Shown piece after piece: positions 32,113 through 40,900 of a stretch of DNA of 64,000 bases. Made by a program: the position numbers and the translations under genes. Below the pieces are notes generated by a model. The model saw only the letters and a list, made by a program, of their open reading frames with translations, was not told where the DNA came from and ran no database searches. Source of the DNA: Mycolicibacterium peregrinum (lineage in GTDB: Bacteria > Actinomycetota > Actinomycetes > Mycobacteriales > Mycobacteriaceae); the NCBI RefSeq assembly GCF_001665785.1, contig NZ_LZSO01000035.1, forward strand, positions 1 to 64,000, written 5' to 3'. Numbering within the stretch: position 1 is the stretch's first letter; each line of letters opens with the position of its first letter.

Positions 32113-33771
32113 GTGAACCCCTCGACGGCACAGGCGCGCGTAGTCGTCGACGAACTCATCCGCGGCGGTGTCCGCGATGTCGTGCTGTGCCCTGGCTCGC
32201 GTAACGCCCCGCTGGCGTTCGCGCTGTCCGATGCCGACCGTGCCGGCCGGATCCGTCTGCACGTCCGCATCGACGAGCGCACGGCCGGCTACCTGGCGAT
32301 CGGCCTCGCGGTGGCAGAACGGTCCCCTGTTTGCATCGCGATGACCTCGGGCACCGCGGTGGCCAATCTCGGCCCCGCGGTCGTGGAGGCCAACTACGCC
32401 CGCGTCCCCCTGATCGTGCTGAGCGCCAACCGGCCCTATGAAATGTTGGGCACCGGCGCCAATCAGACTTTCGAGCAGTTGGGTTACTTCGGTACCCAGG
32501 TGCGGGCCAACATCAGCCTCGGCCTGGCTGAAGACCGTCCGGAACAGCTGGAGTCACTCAACGCCCAGTGGCGTTCGGCGACCTGCCGGGTGCTGGCCGC
32601 GGCCACCGGATCACGCACGGCCAACGCTGGCCCGGTGCAGTTCGACATCCCGCTGCGCGAACCGCTGGTGCCCGACAGCGCACACGCGGACAAGTCGCTC
32701 CCGGGGTTTGTCGGCTCCTCGCGCGAGCGCTCGTCGGAAGGCCGTCCGGACGGCAAGCCGTGGACCTACACCCCGGCGGTGAGCTTCGATCAGCCGCTGG
32801 AGATCGACATCACCCCGGACACGGTGGTGATCGCCGGGCACGGCGCCGGCGTGCACCCCAACCTGGCCGGTCTGCCGACCGTGGCCGAGCCCACCGCGCC
32901 GCTGCCCGCCAACCCGCTGCACCCGCTGGCCCTTCGCCTGGTGCATCCCAAGCAGGTCATCATGCTGGGCCGGCCCACGCTGCACCGGCCGGTGTCGGCG
33001 CTGCTCGCCGATCCGGCGGTGCCGGTCTACGCGCTGACGACGGGTCCGCGCTGGCCCGATGTCTCCGGCAACTCGATGGCCACCGGTACCCGGGCCGTGG
33101 CGACCGGAACCCCCGACCCGGCCTGGCTGAACCGCTGCGCCGAGGTGAACCGGCACGCGGTGGCGGCGGTGCGTCAACAACTCGAGGCACACCCGTTGAC
33201 CACCGGTCTGCACGTGGCCGCGGTGGTCGCCGACGCGCTGCGTCCGGGGGATCAGCTGGTGCTCGGGGCGTCCAACCCGGTGCGCGATGCCGCCCTTGTC
33301 GGGCTGAACACCGAAGGCGTCAAGGTACGGTCCAACCGCGGTGTGGCCGGTATCGACGGCACGGTGTCGACGGCGATCGGCGCGGCGCTGGCGCACGACG
33401 GCCGGACCGTCGCGCTGATCGGGGATCTGACCTTCGTCCACGACAGCTCGGGGTTGTTGATCGGGCCCACCGAGCCGACGCCGCGGAACCTGACGATCGT
33501 GGTGTCCAACGACAACGGCGGCGGCATCTTCGAGCTGCTGGAACAGGGTGATCCGCGGTTCTCCGACGTGTCCTCCCGGATCTTCGGCACGCCGCACGAT
33601 GTGGACATCGCGGCGTTGTGCCGGGCGTATCACGTCGAGTGCGGGCAGGTTGAGGCCGACGCGCTCGGTGCGGCGCTGGCCGAACCCTTCGACGGCATGC
33701 GGGTGCTGGAGGTGAAGGCCGACCGGTCGTCTCTGCGTGCCCTGCACGCGTCGATCAAGGCAGCCTTGTGA
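32113..33771 (+). CDS. menD: MenD, 2-succinyl-5-enolpyruvyl-6-hydroxy-3-cyclohexene-1-carboxylate synthase
   Basis: A 552-residue thiamine-diphosphate enzyme that joins 2-oxoglutarate and isochorismate in the first committed step of menaquinone synthesis. Features: VLCPGSRNAPLAFAL and RIDERTAGYLAIGLA (N-terminal domain; Glu activates ThDP), ANYARVPLIVLSANRPYE, and the C-terminal ThDP/Mg motif GDLTFVHDSSGLL ... SNDNGGGIFELL. The GTG at 32113 gives the family N-terminus VNPSTAQARVVVDELIRGG; GTG 32110 is an alternative. Homologue of Rv0555. The next gene overlaps by 4 bp (GTGA). Confidence 0.96.
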   Translation: MNPSTAQARVVVDELIRGGVRDVVLCPGSRNAPLAFALSDADRAGRIRLHVRIDERTAGYLAIGLAVAERSPVCIAMTSGTAVANLGPAVVEANYARVPLIVLSANRPYEMLGTGANQTFEQLGYFGTQVRANISLGLAEDRPEQLESLNAQWRSATCRVLAAATGSRTANAGPVQFDIPLREPLVPDSAHADKSLPGFVGSSRERSSEGRPDGKPWTYTPAVSFDQPLEIDITPDTVVIAGHGAGVHPNLAGLPTVAEPTAPLPANPLHPLALRLVHPKQVIMLGRPTLHRPVSALLADPAVPVYALTTGPRWPDVSGNSMATGTRAVATGTPDPAWLNRCAEVNRHAVAAVRQQLEAHPLTTGLHVAAVVADALRPGDQLVLGASNPVRDAALVGLNTEGVKVRSNRGVAGIDGTVSTAIGAALAHDGRTVALIGDLTFVHDSSGLLIGPTEPTPRNLTIVVSNDNGGGIFELLEQGDPRFSDVSSRIFGTPHDVDIAALCRAYHVECGQVEADALGAALAEPFDGMRVLEVKADRSSLRALHASIKAAL

Positions 33772-34298
33772 GGCCCGCACAGATCGCGGCGCGGTTGCGG
33801 GTGATGGTGCAGCCATTGATCCCGCACCTGTACGGCGAGCCGGGGGAGACCCGCTCGCAGCGGATCATCCGGCGGGTGCGGATCGGCGTGGTGATCGCCG
33901 CCTGCCTGGTCACGTTGCAGTCTGTGCTGTTGGTGATGGGCGCCTGGCGCAACGACCAGCAGATCGAGCGGAACATGGGGGTGGCCGCGGCCGAGGTGCT
34001 CAGCGCCGGGCCGCGGCGCTCGACCATCGAGTTCGTCACGCCGGACCGGGTGACCTACCGTCCCGAGCTGGGGGTGCTGTATCCCTCGGAGCTCGATACC
34101 GGGATGCGGATCTACGTCGAGTACGACAAGAACAATCCTGATCTGGTCCGGGTGCGGGACCGCGACGCGTCACTGGCGATCATCCCGGCCGGATCGATCG
34201 CGGTGGTGGGCTGGCTGGTGGCGGCCGCGGCGTTGACGCTGCTGGCTTTCCTGCAGCGCCGGCCCAGCGCAACCGGAACCGTCAACTCCTCGGCGTAG
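33768..34298 (+). CDS. DUF3592-type membrane protein (Rv0556-like)
   Basis: A 176-residue protein with two membrane helices (about 37-58 and 142-160) enclosing an exported DUF3592-like region (STIEFVTPDRVTYRPELG ... MRIYVEYDKNNPDLVRVRDRD). It starts inside the menD stop (GTGA overlap), so it is translationally coupled. The position matches Rv0556. Function unknown; it could be an envelope factor. Its 3' end overlaps the convergent DsbA-like gene by 17 bp. Confidence 0.85.
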   Translation: MRPAQIAARLRVMVQPLIPHLYGEPGETRSQRIIRRVRIGVVIAACLVTLQSVLLVMGAWRNDQQIERNMGVAAAEVLSAGPRRSTIEFVTPDRVTYRPELGVLYPSELDTGMRIYVEYDKNNPDLVRVRDRDASLAIIPAGSIAVVGWLVAAAALTLLAFLQRRPSATGTVNSSA

Positions 34299-34974
34299 CA
34301 AGCAGTTTGGCCAGCCAGTCCGGGTCGCTGATGTCTACGACCTCTTCGCCGACGAGGTCGTAGATCGCCGGGGTGGACACCTCGTCCTGGGTTTCGCTGA
34401 GCAGTTCGGCGTTGGCCTCGTTGAGTTGTTCGGAGTCGATGGCCTGCGCGCCGGCCGCGATCTTGTCGGTCTGCTCGCTGCCGACCCCGCTCCCGGAGGC
34501 CATCGCGGCGATCGCGTCGTCGGTCGGGCCGGGCGAGCCCTCGGGCTCCTGGTGGCCCCAGAGGTCCTGAACGAATGCCTGGAACGCCATGCCCGTGGTG
34601 CCGGGGCCGGCGGCCAGGAACAGCGCATTGGCCACGTGGGCCGAGTACTCGGTGCCCATCCGGTCCAGAAAGGTCAGCGGACGGTAGGTCACGGCCAGCT
34701 GGCCCTGGCCGATGGCCGCGGCGATGGCATCGCCGGACTCATGCTGCAGGTGGGCGCAGGCCGGGCACTGCGGTTCGGTGAAAAACTCGATCTGGGCAGG
34801 CGCATCCGGGAAGCCGATCCGGATACCCCAGCCGTCCTCGGTGATCTCGCTGCCGGGCTTGTTGCCGTTGGCCTGCGCGGTGCCGTCCACCAGTCGGGTG
34901 CAACCGGAGGTGGCGCCGGCCACGGACAGGGCCACCACGGCCAGCATCGCTGCAGCAACGCGCGGTAATCGCAT
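34282..34974 (-). CDS. Thioredoxin-fold (DsbA-like) lipoprotein
   Basis: A 230-residue exported protein: a signal peptide (1-24), a lipobox ending at Cys25, then a DsbA-type thioredoxin fold with active site CPAC (about residues 70-73) in IEFFTEPQCPACAHL, an inserted helical domain and a C-terminal VSTPAIYDLVGEEVVD strand (cis-Pro motif TPAI). It probably oxidises or reduces thiols of exported proteins. It is convergent to the DUF3592 gene and divergent from mgtA. Confidence 0.85.
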   Translation of the reverse strand: MRLPRVAAAMLAVVALSVAGATSGCTRLVDGTAQANGNKPGSEITEDGWGIRIGFPDAPAQIEFFTEPQCPACAHLQHESGDAIAAAIGQGQLAVTYRPLTFLDRMGTEYSAHVANALFLAAGPGTTGMAFQAFVQDLWGHQEPEGSPGPTDDAIAAMASGSGVGSEQTDKIAAGAQAIDSEQLNEANAELLSETQDEVSTPAIYDLVGEEVVDISDPDWLAKLLATPRS

Positions 34975-35063
34975 TCGCCAACCCTAGACCCGGGCATCAG
35001 GTTTTAGCGTGTCGTATCCCCGGACGCTACCTCGGGGACAGGTGCCGCTGGGACCATCTTGGT

Positions 35064-36191
35064 GTGCGCGTTGCAATCGTTGCAGAGTCCTTCCTCCCGA
35101 ATGTCAACGGCGTCACCAACTCGGTGCTTCGGGTGATCGAGCATCTCCGCCGCACCGGCCACGAGGTACTCGTCATCGCCCCGGACACCCCGCGGGGTCA
35201 GCCGCCTGCCGACCGGGTCCATGACGGTGTGCGGGTGCACCGGGTGCCTTCGCGAATGTTTCCCAAGGTGACCTCGCTGCCGCTGGGCGTGCCGCGGCCG
35301 CGGATGGTCAATGTGCTGCGCGGCTTCGACCCCGATGTCGTGCACCTAGCCTCACCCGCGCTGCTCGGCTGGGGCGGCGTACACGCGGCCCGTTACCTCG
35401 GCGTGCCGTCGGTGGCCGTGTTCCAGACCGACGTCGCCGGTTTCGCCGAGAGCTACGGTGTGGGCGTGCTGTCCCGGGCCTCGTGGGCCTGGACCCGGCG
35501 CCTGCACAGCAAGGCCGACCGCACCCTGGCCCCGTCCACCTCGGCGATGGAAAACCTTGAGGCCCATGGGATTCCCCGAGTGTTCAAATGGGGACGCGGC
35601 GTGGACATCACCGGGTTCGCCCCGTCGGCCCGCGATGAGCAGCTGCGGGCGTCGTGGTCGGCCGAGGGCAAGCCGGTCGTCGGGTTCGTCGGACGGCTGG
35701 CACCGGAGAAGCACGTGGAGCGGCTGGCCGCGCTGGCCGGGCGCGACGACCTGCAGCTGGTGGTGGTAGGTGACGGGGTGGACCGGGCCAAGCTCGAATC
35801 TGTACTGCCGTCGGCGGTTTTCACCGGTGAACTGCACGGCGCGGAACTGGCTGCGGCCTATGCGAGCATGGACGTGTTCGTGCACCCCGGCGAGCACGAG
35901 ACGTTCTGTCAGGCCGTGCAGGAGGCGATGGCCTCGGGTCTGCCGGTGATCGCTCCCGACGCCGGCGGGCCCCGGGATCTGGTGGCGCCGTACCGCACCG
36001 GGTTATTGCTGCCCGTGGACGAATTCGAGTCCGCGCTACCCGCTTCCGTGGAGCACCTGATCGCCGAGCGGTCGCGCTATTCGGTGGCAGCGCGGCGCAG
36101 CGTGCTGACCCGCACCTGGCCGGCCGTCTGTGACGAGCTGATCGGGCACTACGAAGCCGTGCAGGGGCTGCGCCAGCTGCGCGCTGCCTGA
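35064..36191 (+). CDS. mgtA: GDP-mannose-dependent alpha-mannosyltransferase MgtA
   Basis: A 375-residue GT-B-fold glycosyltransferase (GT4): N-terminal domain with VAESFLPNVNGVTNSVLRV and the C-terminal nucleotide-binding domain with VGFVGRLAPEKHVERL, VVGDGVDRAKLE and the EX7E motif HPGEHETFCQAVQEAMASGLPV. The homologue Rv0557 (formerly called PimB) transfers mannose from GDP-mannose to a glucuronosyl-diacylglycerol glycolipid, giving a lipomannan-like product. In M. tuberculosis menG follows directly; here three genes separate them. Confidence 0.93.
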   Translation: MRVAIVAESFLPNVNGVTNSVLRVIEHLRRTGHEVLVIAPDTPRGQPPADRVHDGVRVHRVPSRMFPKVTSLPLGVPRPRMVNVLRGFDPDVVHLASPALLGWGGVHAARYLGVPSVAVFQTDVAGFAESYGVGVLSRASWAWTRRLHSKADRTLAPSTSAMENLEAHGIPRVFKWGRGVDITGFAPSARDEQLRASWSAEGKPVVGFVGRLAPEKHVERLAALAGRDDLQLVVVGDGVDRAKLESVLPSAVFTGELHGAELAAAYASMDVFVHPGEHETFCQAVQEAMASGLPVIAPDAGGPRDLVAPYRTGLLLPVDEFESALPASVEHLIAERSRYSVAARRSVLTRTWPAVCDELIGHYEAVQGLRQLRAA

Positions 36192-36214
36192 CTCGGTCAC
36201 TGCTGCAACCGGTT

Positions 36215-37051
36215 TCAGGACCGCAGCCACTCCAGCAGATCGGCCATGATGGTCTCGGCCTGGGTGGTCGGCATGCCGTGCGGGAAATCCGGGTAGCTCT
36301 TGAGGGTCCCGTTGGGTAGCAGCTTCGCCGACAGCGGACCGGAATCCGCGTAGGGCACGATCTGGTCGTCTTCGCCGTGCATCACCAGTGACGGCAAGGT
36401 GATCTTCTTGAGGTCCTCGGTGAAATCCGTCTGAGAGAAGGCCACGATGCCGTCGTAGTGGGCCTTGGGGTCGCCCATCATGCCCTGGCGCCACCAATTG
36501 GCGATGATTGCCTCGCGGGCAGGCTGGGGGGTTTTCTCCTGTTCCCGATTGAAACCGTAGAACGGGCCTGACGGCAGGGCGCGGTAGAACACCGAGCGGT
36601 TCGCCGCCAGCTGCGCCTGCAGATCGTCGAACACCGACTTGGGCAGGCCTCCAGGGTTGGCATCGGTCTTGACCATCAGCGGCGGCACCGAGCTGATCAG
36701 GACCGCGTGGGCAGCCCGGTCCAGCCCGTGGCGCGCCAGGTAGTGCACCAGCTCACCGCCGCCGGTTGAGTGCCCGACGTGGATGGCGTCGTGCAGGTCA
36801 AGGTGCTTGACCACGGCGGCGAGGTCATCGGCGTAGTGGTCCATGTCGTGGCCGTCGGCCACATGGGAGGAGCGTCCGTGGCCGCGTCGGTCATGGGCGA
36901 CGACACGGTAGCCCTGCTGCAGGAAGAACAGCATGAAGGTGTCCCAGTCGTCGGCGGACAACGGCCAGCCGTGACTGAACACGATGGGCTGGCCCGAGCC
37001 CCAGTCGCGATAGAAAATCTCGACATTGTCAGAAGTCGTGATCTTAGGCAT
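36215..37051 (-). CDS. Alpha/beta hydrolase (non-heme chloroperoxidase type)
   Basis: A 278-residue hydrolase: VFSHGWPLSADDWD (oxyanion hole), VAHDRRGHGRSS, nucleophile VGHSTGGGELVHYLARHG (Ser in GHSTGG), acid in VMHGEDDQIVPY and His in FPHGMPTT. This motif set is typical of the cofactor-free haloperoxidase/arylesterase group, which perhydrolyse acids. Substrate unknown. It lies between mgtA and the aconitase-like gene, in a stretch absent from the M. tuberculosis order, and is transcribed towards mgtA. Confidence 0.9.
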   Translation of the reverse strand: MPKITTSDNVEIFYRDWGSGQPIVFSHGWPLSADDWDTFMLFFLQQGYRVVAHDRRGHGRSSHVADGHDMDHYADDLAAVVKHLDLHDAIHVGHSTGGGELVHYLARHGLDRAAHAVLISSVPPLMVKTDANPGGLPKSVFDDLQAQLAANRSVFYRALPSGPFYGFNREQEKTPQPAREAIIANWWRQGMMGDPKAHYDGIVAFSQTDFTEDLKKITLPSLVMHGEDDQIVPYADSGPLSAKLLPNGTLKSYPDFPHGMPTTQAETIMADLLEWLRS

Positions 37052-37099
37052 GTGCTCGACGCTACGCCCGTTTCGACTGCTGGAGGCCGGATCAGCGGC

Positions 37100-39055
37100 T
37101 TAGTTTGTCTGCTGAGCGGCTAGCCACGGAATGAGACCACCGGCCAGCACGTGCCGGATTTGTCGCGGTGAAAGCCGGTGGCGCACGGCAAAAGAGGTGT
37201 TCCGGGTGGTGTTGGTTACCGTGATCGGGTCTTCGCCGGTCAAGGCCCGCCGCAGGCCGGCGAGGGCGAGTATGTCGCCTTGCGTCAACGAGTCGTAGTC
37301 GGCCGGATCGGCGAATTCCAGTGCGAGCACACCGAAATTGGCGAGGTTCTGCCAATGGATGCGGGCGAAGGACTTGGCGATAACGACCTGCAGCCCGAGA
37401 TAGCGCGGGGCGATCGCGGCATGTTCGCGCGATGAACCCTGGCCGTAGTTCTCCCCGCCGACGATGATGTGGCCGTTCGCGGCGGACTGTGCCCGTTCCG
37501 GATAGCTCTCGTCGATCTGGGTGAAGCTGAACATGGCCAGCTTGGGAATGTTGGACCGGAACGGCAGGGCACGCGCGCCTGCCGGTGAGATCTCGTCGGT
37601 GGAGATGTTGTCGCCGACCTTGAGCAGGACCGGGGCCGTCACTGCATCGGGCAGCGGGGTCAGCTCGGGAAGGCTGGAGATGTTGGGGCCCTTGACGACC
37701 TCGACGGCCCGGGCCTGCTCGAGTGCGACCGGGGCGACCAGCATGGCGGTGTTGACGCTGAAATGGGTGGGCAGATCGAGCTCGGGATACTCGATGCCGT
37801 TGTCGGCGGCCCACTGCCGCGGGTCGGTGATGACCCCGGTGATCGCCGATGCCGCAGCGGTTTCCGGCGAGCACAGCCACACCGAGTCCTCCTTGGTGCC
37901 CGACCGGCCTGGGAAGTTGCGGGGCATGGTGCGCAGCGAGTTGCGGCCGGTGGCCGGGGCCTGGCCCATGCCGATGCAGCCCATGCAGCCGGCCTGGTGG
38001 ATGCGGGCGCCGTTGATGACGAGTTCGGTTGTGGCGCCGATTCTCGTCAGGTCGGTGAGGATCTCGCGGGAGGTGGGGTTGACGTCGAAGCTGACGTCGG
38101 GCGAGGTCTGGCGGCCGTGCACCATGGCCGCTGCGATCGCGAAGTCGCGTAACCCGGGGTTGGCGCTGGAGCCGATGACGACCTGCGCGACGGGTTCGCC
38201 TGCCACCTCCGACACCGGCACGACATTGCCCGGTGACGACGGTTTGGCGATCAGCGGTTCGAGCGCCGACAGGTCGATGACCTCGTCGATGTCGTATTGC
38301 GCGCCGTCGTCGGCGACGAGTTCGGTCCAGTCGTCACCGCGGTCCTCGCCTGTGAGAAAGTCACGCACTGCATCGTCGCTGGGGAAGACGGTGGTGGTGG
38401 CCCCGAGTTCGGCACCCATGTTCGCGATGACATGCCGGTCCATGGCCGACAGCCCGGCCAGACCGGGTCCGTAGTACTCGATGATGCGGTTGACGCCGCC
38501 CTTGACGTCATGGCGCCGCAGCATCTCGAGGATGACGTCTTTCGCCGAACACCATTGCGGGAGCTCGCCTTCCAGTCGAACACCCCACACCTGGGGTGCC
38601 CGCAGGTGCAGCGGCTCTCCGGCGATGGCCAGTGCCACTTCTAGCCCGCCGACACCGATCGCCAGCATTCCCAGTGATCCGGCTGCCGGAGTGTGGGAGT
38701 CCGAACCCACCATCGTCTTGCCGGGTATGCCGAAGCGCTGCATATGCGTGGGGTGGGAGACGCCGTTGCCGGGCTTGGAGAACCACAGTCCGAAATGTTG
38801 CGCCGCGGTTCGCAGGTATTCGTGGTCCTCGGCGTTCTTCTCGTCGGTCTGCAGCAGGTTGTGGTCGACGTACTGGACGCTGACCTCGGTGCGGGCGCGA
38901 TCGAGCCCGAGCGCCTCGAGCTCCTGCATCACCAGCGTTCCCGTCGCGTCCTGGGTCAGCGTCTGGTCGATGCGGATCGCGATCTCGTCCCCGGGTGTCA
39001 TCGACCCGGAGACGAGATGGGACCCGATCAACTTCTGTGTGACGCTCTCCGGCAT
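37100..39055 (-). CDS. Aconitate hydratase family protein (small, 651-residue type)
   Basis: A 651-residue aconitase with N-terminal catalytic domains (DQTLTQDATGTLV, SDSHTPAAGSLGML, DVILEMLRRHDVKGG) and a C-terminal swivel domain (ILLKVGDNISTDEISPAG; GGENYGQGSSREHAAIAP). It is much shorter than the AcnA enzyme (over 900 residues). Two iron-sulfur cysteines are present (GCMGCIGMGQAP, Cys357 and Cys360), but the first cluster ligand motif GSCTN reads GSSAN, with Ser297 in place of Cys. It may be a paralogue with another substrate, or lack a normal cluster. Confidence 0.88.
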   Translation of the reverse strand: MPESVTQKLIGSHLVSGSMTPGDEIAIRIDQTLTQDATGTLVMQELEALGLDRARTEVSVQYVDHNLLQTDEKNAEDHEYLRTAAQHFGLWFSKPGNGVSHPTHMQRFGIPGKTMVGSDSHTPAAGSLGMLAIGVGGLEVALAIAGEPLHLRAPQVWGVRLEGELPQWCSAKDVILEMLRRHDVKGGVNRIIEYYGPGLAGLSAMDRHVIANMGAELGATTTVFPSDDAVRDFLTGEDRGDDWTELVADDGAQYDIDEVIDLSALEPLIAKPSSPGNVVPVSEVAGEPVAQVVIGSSANPGLRDFAIAAAMVHGRQTSPDVSFDVNPTSREILTDLTRIGATTELVINGARIHQAGCMGCIGMGQAPATGRNSLRTMPRNFPGRSGTKEDSVWLCSPETAAASAITGVITDPRQWAADNGIEYPELDLPTHFSVNTAMLVAPVALEQARAVEVVKGPNISSLPELTPLPDAVTAPVLLKVGDNISTDEISPAGARALPFRSNIPKLAMFSFTQIDESYPERAQSAANGHIIVGGENYGQGSSREHAAIAPRYLGLQVVIAKSFARIHWQNLANFGVLALEFADPADYDSLTQGDILALAGLRRALTGEDPITVTNTTRNTSFAVRHRLSPRQIRHVLAGGLIPWLAAQQTN

Positions 39056-39116
39056 TCATCTAGCGTTCCCGCGTGCTCACGCCGCGAAACCGGCTCACCT
39101 TGCTCGCGCCGGCAAA

Positions 39117-39941
39117 TCAGCCCTGGGCGAGCACCGACACCGGCTGCCACTGCTCCCACGTCGCCAGCCGGCTTTCGTAGTCGGCCCTGGCCAACTGCAG
39201 GGGCAGCTCACCGAAGAACACCCGCAGGGGCGGGTTCTCGGCGTCGACGATCTTGAGCACCGCCTCGGCCGACGCCTTCGGATCGCCGGGCTTGGCGCTG
39301 CGCTGGGCGCGGGCGCGTTGCGCGGCCTCGCGGGCCTCGTCGTAATCGGCAAGCGGGGCAGCATGTCTGGCCGAGGAGCCGGCCCAGTCGGTGGAGAAGC
39401 CGCCCGGCTCGATCAGCGTCACATGCACACCGAACGGTGCGACCTCGGAGGCCAGTGACTGCGAGAATCCTTCCAGCGCCCACTTCGACGCGTGGTACAT
39501 GCCGACCAGTGGAAATGCGGTGATGCCGCCGATCGAGGACACCTGGATGATGTGCCCGCTGCCCTGGGCGCGCAGATACGGCAGCGCGGCCTGGGTGACC
39601 CACAGCGCGCCGAAGACGTTCGTCTCGATCTGATCGCGGGCGTCGGACTCCGACAGCTCCTCGATGAACCCGAACTGGCCGTAACCGGCGTTGTTGACGA
39701 CGATATCCAGCCGGCCGAACTTGTCTTGTGCCTGTTTGACGGCGGCGAAGTCCGCCTCTCGGTCGGTGACATCCAGGCGGATCGGCAGCAGCGCGTCGCC
39801 GTACTTGTCGGCCAGATCGGCCAGCGTGGCGGTGTCGCGCGCGGTGGCGGCCACCTTGTCACCGCGGTCCAGGGCCGCGATTGCCCATTCCCGGCCGAAA
39901 CCCCTCGATGCACCGGTGATGAACCACACTTTTTCGCTCAT
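39117..39941 (-). CDS. SDR family oxidoreductase
   Basis: A 274-residue SDR: FITGASRGFGREWA (cofactor motif), VVNNAGYGQFG, VSSIGGITAFP (catalytic Ser) and GMYHASKWALEGFSQSLA (YxxxK). This group resembles NADP-dependent ketone/retinal-type reductases. The ATG starting MSEKVWFITG has a GAAGGG site; an upstream in-frame start adds nothing. Convergent neighbours are none; it is transcribed in the same direction as the aconitase-like gene, 61 bp upstream of it. Substrate unknown. Confidence 0.9.
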   Translation of the reverse strand: MSEKVWFITGASRGFGREWAIAALDRGDKVAATARDTATLADLADKYGDALLPIRLDVTDREADFAAVKQAQDKFGRLDIVVNNAGYGQFGFIEELSESDARDQIETNVFGALWVTQAALPYLRAQGSGHIIQVSSIGGITAFPLVGMYHASKWALEGFSQSLASEVAPFGVHVTLIEPGGFSTDWAGSSARHAAPLADYDEAREAAQRARAQRSAKPGDPKASAEAVLKIVDAENPPLRVFFGELPLQLARADYESRLATWEQWQPVSVLAQG

Positions 39942-40090
39942 GATCAACCCTTCGACGTTTCGTTCCCTGCGGTTCAAGCGGTCGGACGCAACCACCCATT
40001 CCCTGGCCGTCCGACTTGCAGGAAGTCCACAGGGAGCCGCGACGGTGCGCCACGGTTTCGGTCACTGTCAATGTATTGAGCGCCGCCCGG

Positions 40091-40096
40091 TAGCGT
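40091..40096 (+). promoter_or_regulatory. -10 element for a leaderless menG transcript
   Basis: TAGCGT (TANNNT) ends 7 nt before the menG GTG at 40104, with no ribosome-binding site, as in bpoC. Confidence 0.5.
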
Positions 40097-40103
40097 CAGC
40101 ACC

Positions 40104-40796
40104 GTGAGTCGAGCGAGCCTGGAGAAGAACCCCCACGAAGTGGCATCGATGTTCGATGCCGTGGCGCGGCGCTACGACCTGACCAACACCGTGCTCTCGC
40201 TCGGGCAGGACCGGTTCTGGCGCCGGCAGACGCGTGCGGCCCTCGGCATCGGTCCTGGCGACAAGGTGCTGGACCTGGCGGCGGGCACCGCGGTGTCGAC
40301 GGTCGAGCTGGCGTCATCCGGCGCGTGGTGTGTTGCGGCGGACTTCTCGGTGGGCATGCTCGCCGCCGGCGCCTCACGCCCGGTGCCCAAAGTGGGTGCC
40401 GACGCCACCCGGTTGCCGTTCGCCGACGGAGTGTTCGACGCCGTCACGATCAGCTTCGGGCTGCGCAACGTGGTCGACCATGTCGAGGGGCTGCGCGAGA
40501 TGGCGCGGGTCACGCGGCCCGGCGGCCGGTTGGTGGTGTGCGAATTCTCCACGCCGACCAACGGTGCGTTCGCGACGCTCTACAAGGAATACCTGATGCA
40601 GGCGCTGCCGCGGATGGCCACCGCGGTGTCGAGCAACCCGGACGCCTACGTGTATCTGGCCGAATCGATCCGGGCCTGGCCGGATCAGACCGAGCTGGCC
40701 CGCCGTATCGGTGAGGCGGGCTGGTCACAGGTCAAGTGGCGCAATCTGACCGGCGGCATCGTCGCACTGCACGCGGCGACCAAGCCGTCCCACTGA
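40104..40796 (+). CDS. menG: Demethylmenaquinone methyltransferase MenG (UbiE family)
   Basis: A 230-residue class I SAM methyltransferase that makes menaquinone from demethylmenaquinone in the last step. It has VASMFDAVARRYDLTNTVLSLGQDRFWRR (UbiE signature), VLDLAAGTAVSTVELA (SAM motif I), ADATRLPFADGVFDAVTISFGLRNV and the C-terminal RNLTGGIVALHAATKP. Homologue of Rv0558. It has its own -10 element and is followed by a strong hairpin terminator, so it is probably a monocistronic unit. Confidence 0.96.
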   Translation: MSRASLEKNPHEVASMFDAVARRYDLTNTVLSLGQDRFWRRQTRAALGIGPGDKVLDLAAGTAVSTVELASSGAWCVAADFSVGMLAAGASRPVPKVGADATRLPFADGVFDAVTISFGLRNVVDHVEGLREMARVTRPGGRLVVCEFSTPTNGAFATLYKEYLMQALPRMATAVSSNPDAYVYLAESIRAWPDQTELARRIGEAGWSQVKWRNLTGGIVALHAATKPSH

Positions 40797-40850
40797 GCGC
40801 CCCCGGCGCTCGGCGTCGAGGCAGCATCCGCGCACACTCATACCGATAGA

Positions 40851-40884
40851 AATCGGCCCTCTCGCCGGAGCGAGAGGGCCGATT
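40851..40884. terminator. Strong bidirectional terminator hairpin
   Basis: A perfect 15-bp stem (AATCGGCCCTCTCGC and its complement) with a CGGA tetraloop lies between the convergent menG and porin genes. It has no long T-tract on either side but is the strongest hairpin noticed in the window. Confidence 0.85.
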
Positions 40885-40900
40885 GCCTTACGTGGTACTG

